The notes: a model not told the origin generated them from the letters alone. A stretch of 64,000 bases of DNA from Oerskovia sp042887685 (GCF_042887685.1 NZ_JBHVOS010000003.1:62001-126000); one strand, 5' to 3'. Shown: positions 40,701 through 50,152, numbered from the stretch's first letter. Translations and numbers: made by a program.

Positions 40701-41707
40701 GGGTGGGGCTCCGTCTTCTCGGGGACGTGCACGGCTGAGGCGAAGAGGTTGAGGCCGAGGGCGCGGGACAGGTAGGCCGTCGCGCGCTGGCCCCGGACGC
40801 TGTTCCCCGCGGAGTCCAGCGGCGGGGAGAACGTCCCGATCGCCCCCTTGCCGGGTGCGACCGCGACGATGCCGCCCGCGACCCCCGACTTCGCGGGGAG
40901 CCCGATCTCGAAGAGCCACTCGCCCGAGCGTTCGTACAGTCCCGTCGAGGCGAGCACCGCCAGGGTGTCACGGCAGACCTGTGCCGAGACGACCCGTTCC
41001 CCGGTGACGGGGTTGACGCCGCCGTCGGCGAGGGTCGCGCCCATGACCGCCAGGTCACGGGCGGTCACGCGCAGCGCGCACTGGCGCGTGTACACGTCGA
41101 CCACCTCGAGCGGGTCGGTCTGGATGCGTCCGTAGCTCTCGAGCAGGCGCGCGATGGCCCGGTTGCGGATGTTCGTCTCGGACTCGGACCGGTAGACGAC
41201 GCCGTCGAGCTCGAGCGGCCGCCCCGCGAAGCGTGAGAGTCCCGTCCGGACGTTCTCCCACTGCTCGGCGGGCGTCCCGCCGGGCATCATCGCGGTCGTC
41301 GCGAGGGCGCCGGCGTTGACCATGGGGTTCATGGGGTGGCCGTCGTTGAGCTCGAGCGCCATGACCGAGTTGAACGGGAGCCCGGTGTTGTTCACGCCGA
41401 CGCGGTCCCGCACCGCTGCGTGCCCGTAGGCCTCGCACACGAGCGCGTAGACGAACGCCTTCGAGATCGACTGCACGGAGAACTCGACGCCGGTGTCCCC
41501 TGCCTCGTGCAGCTCCCCGTCGACCACGGCGATGCTCACGCCGAACAGCGCGGGGTCGACCGCGGCCAGCACCGGGATGTAGTCGGCGACGTCTCCGGCC
41601 GCATGGTCGCGGTACCGGGCGTGGGCCTCGACGACCAGGTGCTCGACCCGGTCCCACCGGGGCAGCGCCCCGGTGGCTGCCACCTGTTCGACGTCGTCGA
41701 CGTCCAT
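40697..41707 (-). CDS. glsA: Glutaminase A
   Basis: The 336-residue protein matches the beta-lactamase-fold glutaminase family: the catalytic SxxK as FSVQSISKAF (Ser80, Lys83), LPFNSVMALELNDGHPMNPMVNAGA, SESETNIRNRAIARLLESYGRI, YTRQCALRVTARDLAVMGATLADGGVNP and AKSGVAGGIVAVAPGKGAIG. It hydrolyses glutamine to glutamate and ammonia. The ATG at 41707 is chosen because the family starts close to here; upstream sequence is Arg/Pro-rich. It is co-translated with the MFS gene. The 267 bases upstream hold a GCCCGACGGCGCC element at about 41818 but no gene. Confidence 0.95.
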   Translation of the reverse strand: MDVDDVEQVAATGALPRWDRVEHLVVEAHARYRDHAAGDVADYIPVLAAVDPALFGVSIAVVDGELHEAGDTGVEFSVQSISKAFVYALVCEAYGHAAVRDRVGVNNTGLPFNSVMALELNDGHPMNPMVNAGALATTAMMPGGTPAEQWENVRTGLSRFAGRPLELDGVVYRSESETNIRNRAIARLLESYGRIQTDPLEVVDVYTRQCALRVTARDLAVMGATLADGGVNPVTGERVVSAQVCRDTLAVLASTGLYERSGEWLFEIGLPAKSGVAGGIVAVAPGKGAIGTFSPPLDSAGNSVRGQRATAYLSRALGLNLFASAVHVPEKTEPHP

Positions 41708-41974
41708 CCGCGCACCCGCCCGTCCCTGGAACCCACCGTGATGCTCCCACCGCGTCCGCGGGAGCGCACTCGGAGGACGGAGAGGTCGGTACGGGGCGCA
41801 CCCGTGCCGCATCGCGGGCCCGACGGCGCCGGGTCCGCGCGAGGGACGTCAGCCGCGCGCCCGGCTCGCCGCCGCGCGTCGCACGTCGGGCGCCGCGCGC
41901 CCGTCTCGGACGGGACCGGGGCGCACCCGGTCCCCGCTGGACGGCGGCAGGCCGCCGTCAGGCCTCCGGGGCGC

Positions 41975-42718
41975 TCAGAGCCCGTCGAGGAGGTCGCGCA
42001 TCCGGTCGATCTCGCCGCCCTGGCCCGACGCCGTCTCGGCGGCGATCTCGTGCGCGAACAGGTCCTGCCCCTCGACGAGCACGACGTCGACCATGTCGAG
42101 CGCACCCTGGTGGTGCGCGATCATGCCCTCGAGGAAGAGCCGGTCGAACGTCGCCCCGCTCGCTCCCGCGAGCGCCGCCATCTGCTCGTCGGTGAGCATC
42201 CCGACGACGGCCTCGCCGTGGGTCCCGTGCCCGCCCCCCGCGCCCTCGGGGACGCGCGGGCCCGTGCCGCCCGCGGCCTCCGCGCCCTCGGGGATCTCGA
42301 CGTCGCGCGCCTGCAGCCACGACGCGAGGGCGTGGATCTCCGGCCCCTGCCCGGCGGTGACGCGCTCGGCGAAGGCCCGGACGGCGTCGGACCCCGCGCG
42401 GTCGGGCGCGAGGGCGGCGATCTCGAGGGCCTGCAGGTGGTGCTCGATCATGCCGGCGACGAACCCGACGTCCGCCTGGTTCCACGAGCCCTCGGCCGGG
42501 GCGCCGTCGAAGTCCTCGGGCAGGACGGTCGCGTTGCCCTCTCCCGGCAGCCCGGGCTGGACGACGACGCTCGACGGAGTCGAGGTCGGCAGCGGGTCGC
42601 CCGTGCACCCCGAGGCTCCGAGCGCCAGCCCGACGACGACGAACCCGCAGGTCAGCCCTCGGACGCCCGGAAGTGCGCCGCGCCCCCACCGTGCGTTTCC
42701 ACCGGGAAAACTCCGCAT
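41975..42718 (-). CDS. DUF305 lipoprotein, longer paralogue
   Basis: The 247-residue precursor has a lipobox LGASGC and two DUF305 halves with the His pairs IEHHLQALEIAALAPD and IAHHQGALDMVDVVL, linked by a Gly/His-rich loop (GGGHGTHGE). This version has a longer N-terminal half than the paralogue at 23442. The ATG at 42718 is given; a GTG two codons earlier (42724) lies closer to the GGAGGGA ribosome site. It is divergent from the LVIVD-repeat gene, with about 110 bases shared promoter space. Confidence 0.88.
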   Translation of the reverse strand: MRSFPGGNARWGRGALPGVRGLTCGFVVVGLALGASGCTGDPLPTSTPSSVVVQPGLPGEGNATVLPEDFDGAPAEGSWNQADVGFVAGMIEHHLQALEIAALAPDRAGSDAVRAFAERVTAGQGPEIHALASWLQARDVEIPEGAEAAGGTGPRVPEGAGGGHGTHGEAVVGMLTDEQMAALAGASGATFDRLFLEGMIAHHQGALDMVDVVLVEGQDLFAHEIAAETASGQGGEIDRMRDLLDGL

Positions 42719-42828
42719 CAGCACTGTTCCCTCCGTGTAAAACCTCGCCGGAACCATCCCGTTTAAGTGGTGCATGTCACATTTGCCGGTCAGAATGCGC
42801 AGAACCCTACCAAGGAGGTGTTTCCCTC

Positions 42829-44613
42829 GTGCATCGAAGAACGCACAGGCGCAAGAGCCAGGTCCTGCTCGCCTCGTCCCTGGCAGCCACCCTCGCCGTC
42901 TCCTCGCTCGCGGTCGCGTCGGCAGCGTATGCCGAACCGTCCGACGGGTCTCCCGAGGCGGTGGCCGAGCTCCTCGAGCAGGCCCCGTCCTCCCTTCCCG
43001 CACAACGCCTCGCTCCCCTCGCCCAGGCCACCGACGTCCTGGCCCCCGGGGAGATCGCCGGCAGCCCCAACCTGACCCTCGTCGCCAACATCCCCAAGAA
43101 CGGGGCCTTCGCGCCGGAAGGTCAGTACAACAGCGACCTCGCCTTCCAGGGCCGCTACGCGTTCGCCGGAAACTACGGCGGGTTCACGGTCTACGACGTC
43201 GCCGACCCGACGAACCCGCAGCAGGTCGCGCAGGTCGTGTGCGCCGGCTCCCAGAACGACATCTCGGTCTACGGGGACCTGCTCGTCCTGAGCACCGACT
43301 CCTCGCGCAGCAACGCCTCGTGCGACAACGTCGCCCAGAGCGCCACGATCAAGGACTCGTGGGAGGGCCTCAAGGTCTTCGACATCTCCGACCCGACGTC
43401 GCCGAGGTACGTGTCGGCCGTCGAGACCCAGTGCGGCTCCCACACGAACTCGCTCGCACCGTCGAAGGACGGCAAGGACCTCTTCGTGTACGTCTCGTCG
43501 TACTCCCCCAACGCCGCGTTCCCCGACTGCAAGCCGCCGCACGACCTCATCAGCGTCGTGCAGATCCCCGTCGACGACCCGGCGTCGGCCGAGCTCGTCT
43601 CGACGCCCGTCCTCTTCCCCGAGGGCGGCAACCCGGGCGGCAACGGCTCGAGCACGACGTCGGGCTGCCACGACATCACGACCTACCCGTCGAAGGACAT
43701 CGCGGCGGGCGCGTGCATGGGCGACGGCATCCTCATGGACATCTCCGACCGCGCGCACCCCGTGGTCACCGAGGTCGTCCGGGACACGACGAACTTCGCG
43801 TTCTGGCACTCGGCGACGTTCAACAACGCGGGCACCAAGGTCGTCTTCACCGACGAGCTCGGCGGCGGCGGCGCACCGACGTGCAACGCGACGGTCGGGC
43901 CCGAGAAGGGCGCTGACGCGATCTACGACATCGTCGACGGCCGGCTCGTGTTCAAGAGCTACTACAAGATCCCGCGCGAGCAGGCCGCGACCGAGAACTG
44001 CGTCGCGCACAACGGCTCGCTCATCCCCGTCCCGGGCCGCGACGTCATGGTCCAGGCCTGGTACCAGGGCGGCATCTCGGTGTGGGACTTCACGGACTCG
44101 GCCAACCCTGTCGAGATCGCGTGGTTCGACCGTGGCGCGCTGTCGTCCGAGCGGCTGATCCTGGGCGGGTCGTGGTCGGCCTACTGGTACAACGGCGCGA
44201 TCATCTCGAACGACATCCAGAAGGGCCTCGACGTCCTGCTGCTCGACGACCCGGTGACCAACGCCGCGAAGTCGGTCCTGACGGACGAGCTCAACCCCCA
44301 GGCCCAGCCGACGTACGTCGAACCGGCCGCGTGGTCGAAGAAGACGGCGTACGCGGGCGGTGCGACGGTCACGTACCAGGGGGCCGTCTGGCGGGCCCAG
44401 TGGTGGACCTCGGGCCAGACGCCCGGCGACCCGTGGGGTCCGTGGGAGGAGATCGCGGGCGTCGACTCGAAGGGCGTCGGGGCGTGGAAGCCGACCCGGG
44501 TCTACTCCTCGGGCGACACCGTGATCCACGACGGCACCACGTACACCGCGAAGTGGTGGACGAGGAACCAGGCCCCCGGCGACCGCTGGGGACCGTGGGC
44601 GCCGCAGGGCTGA
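42829..44613 (+). CDS. Secreted LVIVD-repeat protein with two C-terminal chitin-binding modules
   Basis: A 594-residue secreted protein. The signal peptide runs to AAYA at about residue 35. The main domain resembles LVIVD beta-propellers: GRYAFAGNYGGFTVYDVADPTNPQQV, LLVLSTDS, WEGLKVFDISDPTSPRYVSAV, GILMDISDRAHPVV, GGISVWDFTDSANPVEIAWFD. Residues of about 499-540 and 554-594 are CBM5/12 modules with the pattern AW ... Y ... G ... V ... WWT ... PGD ... WGPW. These bind chitin or cellulose. The GTG at 42829 has AAGGAGG about ten bases upstream. Confidence 0.88.
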   Translation: MHRRTHRRKSQVLLASSLAATLAVSSLAVASAAYAEPSDGSPEAVAELLEQAPSSLPAQRLAPLAQATDVLAPGEIAGSPNLTLVANIPKNGAFAPEGQYNSDLAFQGRYAFAGNYGGFTVYDVADPTNPQQVAQVVCAGSQNDISVYGDLLVLSTDSSRSNASCDNVAQSATIKDSWEGLKVFDISDPTSPRYVSAVETQCGSHTNSLAPSKDGKDLFVYVSSYSPNAAFPDCKPPHDLISVVQIPVDDPASAELVSTPVLFPEGGNPGGNGSSTTSGCHDITTYPSKDIAAGACMGDGILMDISDRAHPVVTEVVRDTTNFAFWHSATFNNAGTKVVFTDELGGGGAPTCNATVGPEKGADAIYDIVDGRLVFKSYYKIPREQAATENCVAHNGSLIPVPGRDVMVQAWYQGGISVWDFTDSANPVEIAWFDRGALSSERLILGGSWSAYWYNGAIISNDIQKGLDVLLLDDPVTNAAKSVLTDELNPQAQPTYVEPAAWSKKTAYAGGATVTYQGAVWRAQWWTSGQTPGDPWGPWEEIAGVDSKGVGAWKPTRVYSSGDTVIHDGTTYTAKWWTRNQAPGDRWGPWAPQG

Positions 44614-44650
44614 CCTGCGTCCCGCCCGGGCTGCGGCCCGGGTGACCACC

Positions 44651-44695
44651 GCCCGACGGCGCCGCCCACCTCGCAGGTGAGCGGCGCCGTCGGGC
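44651..44695. terminator. Hairpin terminator (GCGCCGTCGGGC family)
   Basis: GCCCGACGGCGCCGC (44651-44665) pairs perfectly with 44681-44695. An inner CACCT/AGGTG (44667-44671, 44675-44679) extends the stem. It lies between the convergent LVIVD gene and the MFS gene and shares its arm with the 10366-10415 hairpin. Confidence 0.8.
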
Positions 44696-44753
44696 ACGGG
44701 CGTCCGGGTGGGCGCGTTCCGGGCGGTGCGGCGAGTCCGGGCGCGCGCGCTCC

Positions 44754-46394
44754 TCAGGGGCGCGCGGCCCCGGCCGCCTCCGGGGCGACCGGGTCCGTCG
44801 CGGGCTCCTGTCGGGCCTTCTGGGTGTTCGGGATGAGTGCCGTCGCGACGACCCCGAGCACCAGGAACCCTGCGGCGAGGTACGACCCCAGGGCGAGGCC
44901 GTGCGTCATCGCCTCCCGTGCGGCGTCCGCGACGAACGCGGTCGCCGGGTCGGCCGCGAGCGGTGCGATGGCCGCTCCCGCGCTGTCGGTGACGGCATCG
45001 CCCCACGCCACCACCTGATCCGCCGACGCCCCGGCCTCGGTGAGCCGCGCGCGCAGGTCCGAGCTCAGCACGGAGAAGAACACGGTCGTGAGCGCCGCGA
45101 TCCCGAGCGCCGACCCGAGCTGTCGGAAGGTGCTCTGGATGCCCGAGCTCTGACCGTCCTCGTCCTCGGGGACGTCGGCGAGGACGACGTTCGTGACCTG
45201 CGACGTCGCGAAGCCGACGCCGATCCCGTAGAGGAAGAGCACGAGGGAGACGAGCCACCACGACGCATCGGTGAACGCGGCCACCGCACCGAGCCCCGCG
45301 AGGCCCGCGGCCTCCAGCACGAGCCCGATGCGGACCATGCCGAGCGGCGAGATCCTCGCCATGAGCGGGAAGCTGATCCCGCTCGCGACGAAGCTGCCGA
45401 CCGCGATCGGCACGAGGGCGATCCCCGCCTCGAGCGCGGTGTAGCCCATCGTGAAGACGAGCCAGAGCGGGATCACGGCGATGATGCCGTACTCGCCCAG
45501 CCCGATGATCGTGGTGGCGATGTTGCCGTTGCGGAACGAGGCGATCGAGAACAGGTTCGTGTTCATGAACGGCTCACGGGTGCTGGTCGGGCGGCTGGAG
45601 ACGACCTGGCGGGCGACGAACACCGCGAGGAGGACCACCGCGAGCACGAGGGCGACGAGCGCGGGCGACAGGCCGGAGGCCCAGGTCAGGCCGGGCAGCT
45701 CGAACGCACTCTCGCTGAGGACCCAGCCGTAGGTGCGCCCCTCGATGAGCCCGAAGGCCAGCAGCCCGAGCCCCAGGATCGACAGGACGGCGCTCGGCAC
45801 GTCGATGCGGCCCCGGGTGCGGGGGGTGGGGACCAGGAAGAACGCCGACAGGACGAGGATCAGGACCGTGAGCGGGATGTTGATGCCGAACGCCCAGCGC
45901 CACGACAGGTTCTCGGAGAGCCAGCCACCGATGACCGGGCCCAGCGCGGTCGCCGCACCGATGGTGGAGCCCCAGATCGCGAACGCGTGGCCACGCGCCT
46001 TGCCGGTGAACATCCGGTTCAGCAGGGCGAGCGAGGTCGGGAGGATCAAGGCTGCCGTCGCGCCCTGGAGGAAGCGGGCAAGGATCAGGGTCTCGCCGTT
46101 GGGGGCCAGGCCGGCCAGGAGGCTCGTGACACCGAACCCGACGACCCCCCAGACGAACACGGCGCGGGCCCCGAGAAGGTCCGACAGCCGACCGACGAGC
46201 AGGAGGAGGGCCGCGAAGACGATCGCGTAGGACTCCTGGATCCACTGCGCCTGCGTCGAGTCGATGCCGATGTCCTCGATCACCGACGGGGTGATCACGT
46301 TCACGATCGTGGTGTCCACCACGATGAGCGCCACGCCCAGCGCGATGGCTATCAGTCCGAGCCACCGACGGACGGGTGCGGATGCTGCCGACAT
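44754..46394 (-). CDS. MFS drug-resistance-type transporter (EmrB/QacA family)
   Basis: The 546-residue protein has 14 transmembrane segments and DHA2 signatures: LIVVDTTIVNVITPSVIEDIG, the motif WIQESYAIVFAALLLLVGRLSDLLGARAVF and motif C GSTIGAATALGPVIGGWLSENLSWRWAFGINIPL. It is predicted to export a drug or toxic compound with proton motive force. AAAGGAGG lies five bases before the ATG. A divergent MarR gene shares the 106-base promoter region, so the MarR protein probably represses it. Confidence 0.93.
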   Translation of the reverse strand: MSAASAPVRRWLGLIAIALGVALIVVDTTIVNVITPSVIEDIGIDSTQAQWIQESYAIVFAALLLLVGRLSDLLGARAVFVWGVVGFGVTSLLAGLAPNGETLILARFLQGATAALILPTSLALLNRMFTGKARGHAFAIWGSTIGAATALGPVIGGWLSENLSWRWAFGINIPLTVLILVLSAFFLVPTPRTRGRIDVPSAVLSILGLGLLAFGLIEGRTYGWVLSESAFELPGLTWASGLSPALVALVLAVVLLAVFVARQVVSSRPTSTREPFMNTNLFSIASFRNGNIATTIIGLGEYGIIAVIPLWLVFTMGYTALEAGIALVPIAVGSFVASGISFPLMARISPLGMVRIGLVLEAAGLAGLGAVAAFTDASWWLVSLVLFLYGIGVGFATSQVTNVVLADVPEDEDGQSSGIQSTFRQLGSALGIAALTTVFFSVLSSDLRARLTEAGASADQVVAWGDAVTDSAGAAIAPLAADPATAFVADAAREAMTHGLALGSYLAAGFLVLGVVATALIPNTQKARQEPATDPVAPEAAGAARP

Positions 46395-46500
46395 CGTCGA
46401 CCTCCTTTTATCTTGATAAGCAAGTAGTTAGATGGTGAAGATACTTTCACGCGTGATAACTTGTCAAAGATCCGCAGCGACGACCAGAAGAGGACGCACG
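46395..46500. promoter_or_regulatory. Divergent MFS/MarR promoter with operator repeats
   Basis: This 106-base gap is AT-rich for the genome. On the minus strand TTGACA (46460-46465) and TATCTT, spaced 18 bases apart, look like a sigma-70-type promoter for the MFS gene. Inverted TTGATAAG and CTTGTCAA sequences and a GTGAA-n6-TTCAC repeat (46435-46450) overlap it, as expected for MarR binding. Confidence 0.65.
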
Positions 46501-47025
46501 ATGAGCCCAGGCCCCGACGCCGGCCCTGGCCACGGCCCTGAGCCTGCGGAGGAGGCCGTCGCGAGCACGCCGGAGCATCGAGACCGGCTGCTCGACGGGC
46601 TCCGCGCCTACGGTGCGATCTCCGCCGAGATCAGCAAGCGGTTCGCGGGCAGCCTCGGCCTGCACCCGACGGACGCCACCGCGCTCATCGAGATCCTCGA
46701 GGCGGAAGAACGAGGAACGCCCCTCTCCCCCGCACGGCTCAGCGAACGGATCGGCCTGACCTCCGGCGCGACGTCGTCGCTGCTCAACCGGCTCGAGGAG
46801 AACGGCCACATCGAGCGCAGCCGCATCCACACCGACCGGCGCATCGTCACCCTGCACTCCACCCCCGGGGTGCAGACGATCGCCGAAGCCTTCTTCGACC
46901 CGTTGGGCGAACGCCTCAGCGCGATGATGAGCGCCTACCCGGACGAGGTCCTGGAGCAGTTCGAGGCGTTCCTGTCCGAGATGCGCTCCACGTCCGAGGC
47001 CTACCTGCGGGACCTCCCCTCCTGA
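46501..47025 (+). CDS. MarR-family regulator
   Basis: The 174-residue protein has the MarR winged helix: HPTDATALIEILEAEERGTPLSPARLSERIGLTSGATSSLLNRLEENGHIERSRIHTDRRIVTL, with the conserved Asp-Arg-Arg wing. The C-terminal helices complete the dimer domain. It is divergent from a drug-export-type MFS gene and probably represses it until a substrate binds. The ATG at 46501 follows AAGAGG by eight bases. Confidence 0.93.
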   Translation: MSPGPDAGPGHGPEPAEEAVASTPEHRDRLLDGLRAYGAISAEISKRFAGSLGLHPTDATALIEILEAEERGTPLSPARLSERIGLTSGATSSLLNRLEENGHIERSRIHTDRRIVTLHSTPGVQTIAEAFFDPLGERLSAMMSAYPDEVLEQFEAFLSEMRSTSEAYLRDLPS

Positions 47026-47183
47026 CGCGTGCACGCTGGTGGCGCCTCGACCGACGACGACGAACGGCCCGCGCTGTTCGCGGCGCATGGGGCATCTTCG
47101 CGGTCACCGTCCCCGTCGGGGCCGTCGGCTTCTGGCTCCTCACGATCGGCCGGGACCCTCTCGGCGACGCCCTCGACCTCTGA
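47022..47183 (+). pseudogene. Possible membrane-protein remnant
   Basis: An in-frame stretch that ends with TGA at 47181-47183 reads AWGIFAVTVPVGAVGFWLLTIGRD, a plausible transmembrane helix preceded by a basic segment. No ATG, GTG or TTG start follows the MarR stop in this frame. It may be the decayed end of a membrane protein or chance; support is weak. Confidence 0.2.
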
Positions 47184-47243
47184 TCACGGAGCGCCTCGGT
47201 CGCTGCGGCGCGTGGCCGCTCCGTCGCCCCGGCTGGACCGCCG

Positions 47244-49172
47244 CTACGAGAGACGGTCGGCCACCCGGCCGAGCGTGAGCATCCCCGTCGCACCGCCAGC
47301 GAGCTCGCGGCGCGCGGGCTCGAGCGCCTCGCGCGACCTCTCCTTGGCGTGCGGATGCGCGGTGATCCTCGCAGCGTCGGCCACGAGGCTCCACAGTGCC
47401 TCCAGGAGAAGGCCCGCCGGAGGATCGGGGACGTCGTCCAGGAGCGCGGCCGCGGCGTCGGTCTCACCTGCCCGGGCGTGACGGAGAGGGGCGAGCCACG
47501 GGTCGTAGGCGCCGGCGTACAGGTCGTCGAGCCGCGCGTCGACGGCACGGACACCGACGAGGGCGAGCGGAAGGAGCCCCTCGGCCACACCGGGCATGCC
47601 CGCGTCGTCGAGGAGCGCAGCGGCGTCACGGTAGTCGGCCTCTGCCGAGGGTTCGTGGCACGCGGCGGCACGAGCAGCGGCGTTCCAGCCGGTGAAGACC
47701 CGGGCGAGGGGGCGCTCGTGGCGGTCCGCGAGCGCTTCGACCGCCGACGCGAGCGCCGCCGCCTCGCCGAGGTCATCGAGCGCGGTGGCCGACTGCATGC
47801 GGACGAGGAGACCGTGGAGGTGGAACGTCGGCAGGTCGTGGCGTCGGGCCAGGTCGACGATCTCCGCCGCGAGCCCGTCGCGCTCGACGGCGAGCCCGGG
47901 CCTGTCGCAGCGCTGGACCACGGCGGCGCTCAGGGCGAAGCAGAGCAGCTCGGCGCTCCCGAGCTCACGCGCGACCCGGACGGCTTCGAGGGCTGACGCA
48001 CGCCCGGTCCTCGTGCGTGTCCCGCGGAGCTCGACGGCGACGACGGCGTGGAGGCGTGCACGCGCGGTCAGCTCGTCCGGACCGAGCTGGTCGAGGGCAC
48101 GCAGGGCCGCGGCGGCGACGGCGGCGGACGAGCCCTCGTCGTCGGACCGCGGCCAGATGCTCGGGACGTCGAACCCGCCGATCACGCGCGCCGCGAGGGC
48201 GGGGTCGCCGAGCCCTTCGACGGCGTCGACGATCTCGGAACGTCGCTCGCGAGCCTCCACGAGGCCCGTACCACCCGACACCGCCAGGGTGCGGAGCAGC
48301 CCGACCGTGGACTCGAGTCGCAGGCGGGAGTGGGCATCCGTGATGCGCGCCGAGGCCTCGGCGACGCGGGCGAACGCGTCCACGTCCTCTCGTGGTCGTT
48401 CCTGGCGGAGGATGCTCGTCCGCAACCCGTCCAGCTCGCGCGACGGCTCGAGCCCGAGGGCCGCGAGGCGCCCCCGGACGGCATCGATCGAATCGATGGC
48501 CTCGGCCGCCCGTCCTGCATCGTCCAGCGCGCGGGCGAGCCGCAGCGACGCGCGCTCACGAAGAGGTGAGCGCCCCAGCAGCTCACGCAGGGTCGTCGCG
48601 GCCTCGTCGGGTCGGCCGAGGGCGAGGAGAGCGGCAGCGCGACGCTCGATCATGTCGTCGCGCGTCTCTGCGAGGCGCGCCCGCTCCTCGACCGCCCAGG
48701 CCGCCTCGCCCGCTTCCGGGTAGGGCGTGCCGCGCCACATCCCGAGAGCGGCAGCGAGGGAGCGTTCCGCCTCACCGGGAGCGAGGCCCGTCGCACGGAC
48801 GGTCGCCCGTTCGAACCTGCGTCCGTCGATCGCGTCGTCGGGGAGCAGGAGCGCATAGCCGTCGCCTGCCGTGGTGAGGACGCGAGCGGGTCGGCGCGGC
48901 AGGCGGTCCGGTTCGAGCGCGTGCCGCAGGTCACCGACGAACGTGCGGATCGCTCCGGTCGCGCCCGACGGCGGATCTTCACCCCACAGGGAGAACGACA
49001 GCTCAGCGACGGAGACCGGACGCCCACGCGCCACGACGAGACGACCGAGCAGCGCCCGGTGCCGAGGACCGCGCAGGGCGAGCGGCGTGCCGTCGGCGAG
49101 CGTGCCGTCCGTCGGGCCGAGGACCCGCAGGACCGACGTGCCCTGCGGTTCGACGGATCGCGGGCGGCGCAT
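47244..49172 (-). CDS. SARP-type transcriptional regulator with BTAD and TPR-like C-terminus
   Basis: The 642-residue protein begins with an OmpR-like winged helix (residues 14-95: LRVLGPTDGTLADGTPLALRGPRHRALLGRLVVARGRPVSVAELSFSLWG). A bacterial transcriptional activation domain follows (about 115-250, ERATVRATGLAPGEAERSLAAALGMWRG). The remaining 390 residues are Ala/Leu/Arg-rich helices resembling TPR-like repeats. No NB-ARC ATPase is present. It faces an epoxide-hydrolase-like gene, its probable target. The ATG at 49172 follows GGTGG. Confidence 0.88.
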   Translation of the reverse strand: MRRPRSVEPQGTSVLRVLGPTDGTLADGTPLALRGPRHRALLGRLVVARGRPVSVAELSFSLWGEDPPSGATGAIRTFVGDLRHALEPDRLPRRPARVLTTAGDGYALLLPDDAIDGRRFERATVRATGLAPGEAERSLAAALGMWRGTPYPEAGEAAWAVEERARLAETRDDMIERRAAALLALGRPDEAATTLRELLGRSPLRERASLRLARALDDAGRAAEAIDSIDAVRGRLAALGLEPSRELDGLRTSILRQERPREDVDAFARVAEASARITDAHSRLRLESTVGLLRTLAVSGGTGLVEARERRSEIVDAVEGLGDPALAARVIGGFDVPSIWPRSDDEGSSAAVAAAALRALDQLGPDELTARARLHAVVAVELRGTRTRTGRASALEAVRVARELGSAELLCFALSAAVVQRCDRPGLAVERDGLAAEIVDLARRHDLPTFHLHGLLVRMQSATALDDLGEAAALASAVEALADRHERPLARVFTGWNAAARAAACHEPSAEADYRDAAALLDDAGMPGVAEGLLPLALVGVRAVDARLDDLYAGAYDPWLAPLRHARAGETDAAAALLDDVPDPPAGLLLEALWSLVADAARITAHPHAKERSREALEPARRELAGGATGMLTLGRVADRLS

Positions 49173-49273
49173 CCGTCCACCGTACGCGCACACGGCGTGC
49201 TGATCCGTTGCTGATCGAGCGGCACGAGGCTTGAGGGACCGGACGACCCGAAGACCGAACGAAAGGGGTCCTC

Positions 49274-50152
49274 GTGACTCTCTCCATCCCCGGATTCACG
49301 GCCCAGCGACTGCGCGGAGCCGGTGACGTCACCCTGAACGTCGCCGTCGGCGGGAGCGGCTCACCGATCGTGCTGCTGCACGGCTTCCCGGAGACGCACG
49401 TGATGTGGCGTCACGTGGCGGCCGATCTCGCCCGCGAGCACACCGTGATCTGCCCCGACCTGCGGGGCTACGGAGCCAGCGACAAGCCGGCCGAGGCGGA
49501 CGAGCACACCTACTCCAAGCGCACGATGGCCACCGACGTCGTCGCGGTCGCCCGCACGCTCGGCTTCGAGCGGTTCGCGCTCGTCGGCCACGACCGCGGA
49601 GCCCTGGTCGCGATCCGGGCAGGCCTGGACCACCCCGACACCGTCACCCACCTCGCGTCGCTCGACGTGCTGCCCACCTTGGACATGTGGGACATCCTGC
49701 GCGGCGCGGACGCCAAGGTCGCCTGGCACCTCTACCTCATGGCACAACCGGCGGGAGTCCCCGAGCCGATGATCGCCGGAGCCGCCGACGCGTTCTTCGC
49801 CTCGTTCCTCGACGGCTGGACCTCGGACCCGGAAGCGATCCCCACCGAGTACCGGGCCGAGTACCTGCGCGCGTCCAGGGAGGCGATCCCCTCGATCGTG
49901 GCCGACTACCGCGCCTCGGCAGGGATCGACGTCGTGCACGACCGCGAGGACCAGGCCGCCGGCGTACGTCTGACGATGCCGACACTCGTGATCCAGCAGG
50001 ACTGGGGCGCCGCGCTCGGGTACGACGCGCAAGCCCTCTGGTCCGCGTGGTCCGACGACCTCGTCCACAAGACCCTCGACGCGGGGCACTTCATGGCCGA
50101 GGAGTCACCCGAGCGCATCACCACGGAGCTGCGCGAGCTGCTCGAGCGGTGA
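49274..50152 (+). CDS. Epoxide-hydrolase/haloacetate-dehalogenase-like alpha/beta hydrolase
   Basis: The 292-residue protein has VVLLHGFPETHVMWRHVAADLAREHTVICPDLRGYGASDKP-type features, written here as IVLLHGFPETH and CPDLRGYG. The nucleophile is an Asp in VGHDRGALVAIR and the base a His in DAGHFMAEESPE. Asp nucleophiles mark epoxide hydrolases and fluoroacetate dehalogenases. AAAGGGG lies six bases before the GTG start. It is divergent from the SARP regulator gene with about 100 bases between starts. It is the last intact chromosomal gene before the island. Confidence 0.92.
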   Translation: MTLSIPGFTAQRLRGAGDVTLNVAVGGSGSPIVLLHGFPETHVMWRHVAADLAREHTVICPDLRGYGASDKPAEADEHTYSKRTMATDVVAVARTLGFERFALVGHDRGALVAIRAGLDHPDTVTHLASLDVLPTLDMWDILRGADAKVAWHLYLMAQPAGVPEPMIAGAADAFFASFLDGWTSDPEAIPTEYRAEYLRASREAIPSIVADYRASAGIDVVHDREDQAAGVRLTMPTLVIQQDWGAALGYDAQALWSAWSDDLVHKTLDAGHFMAEESPERITTELRELLER

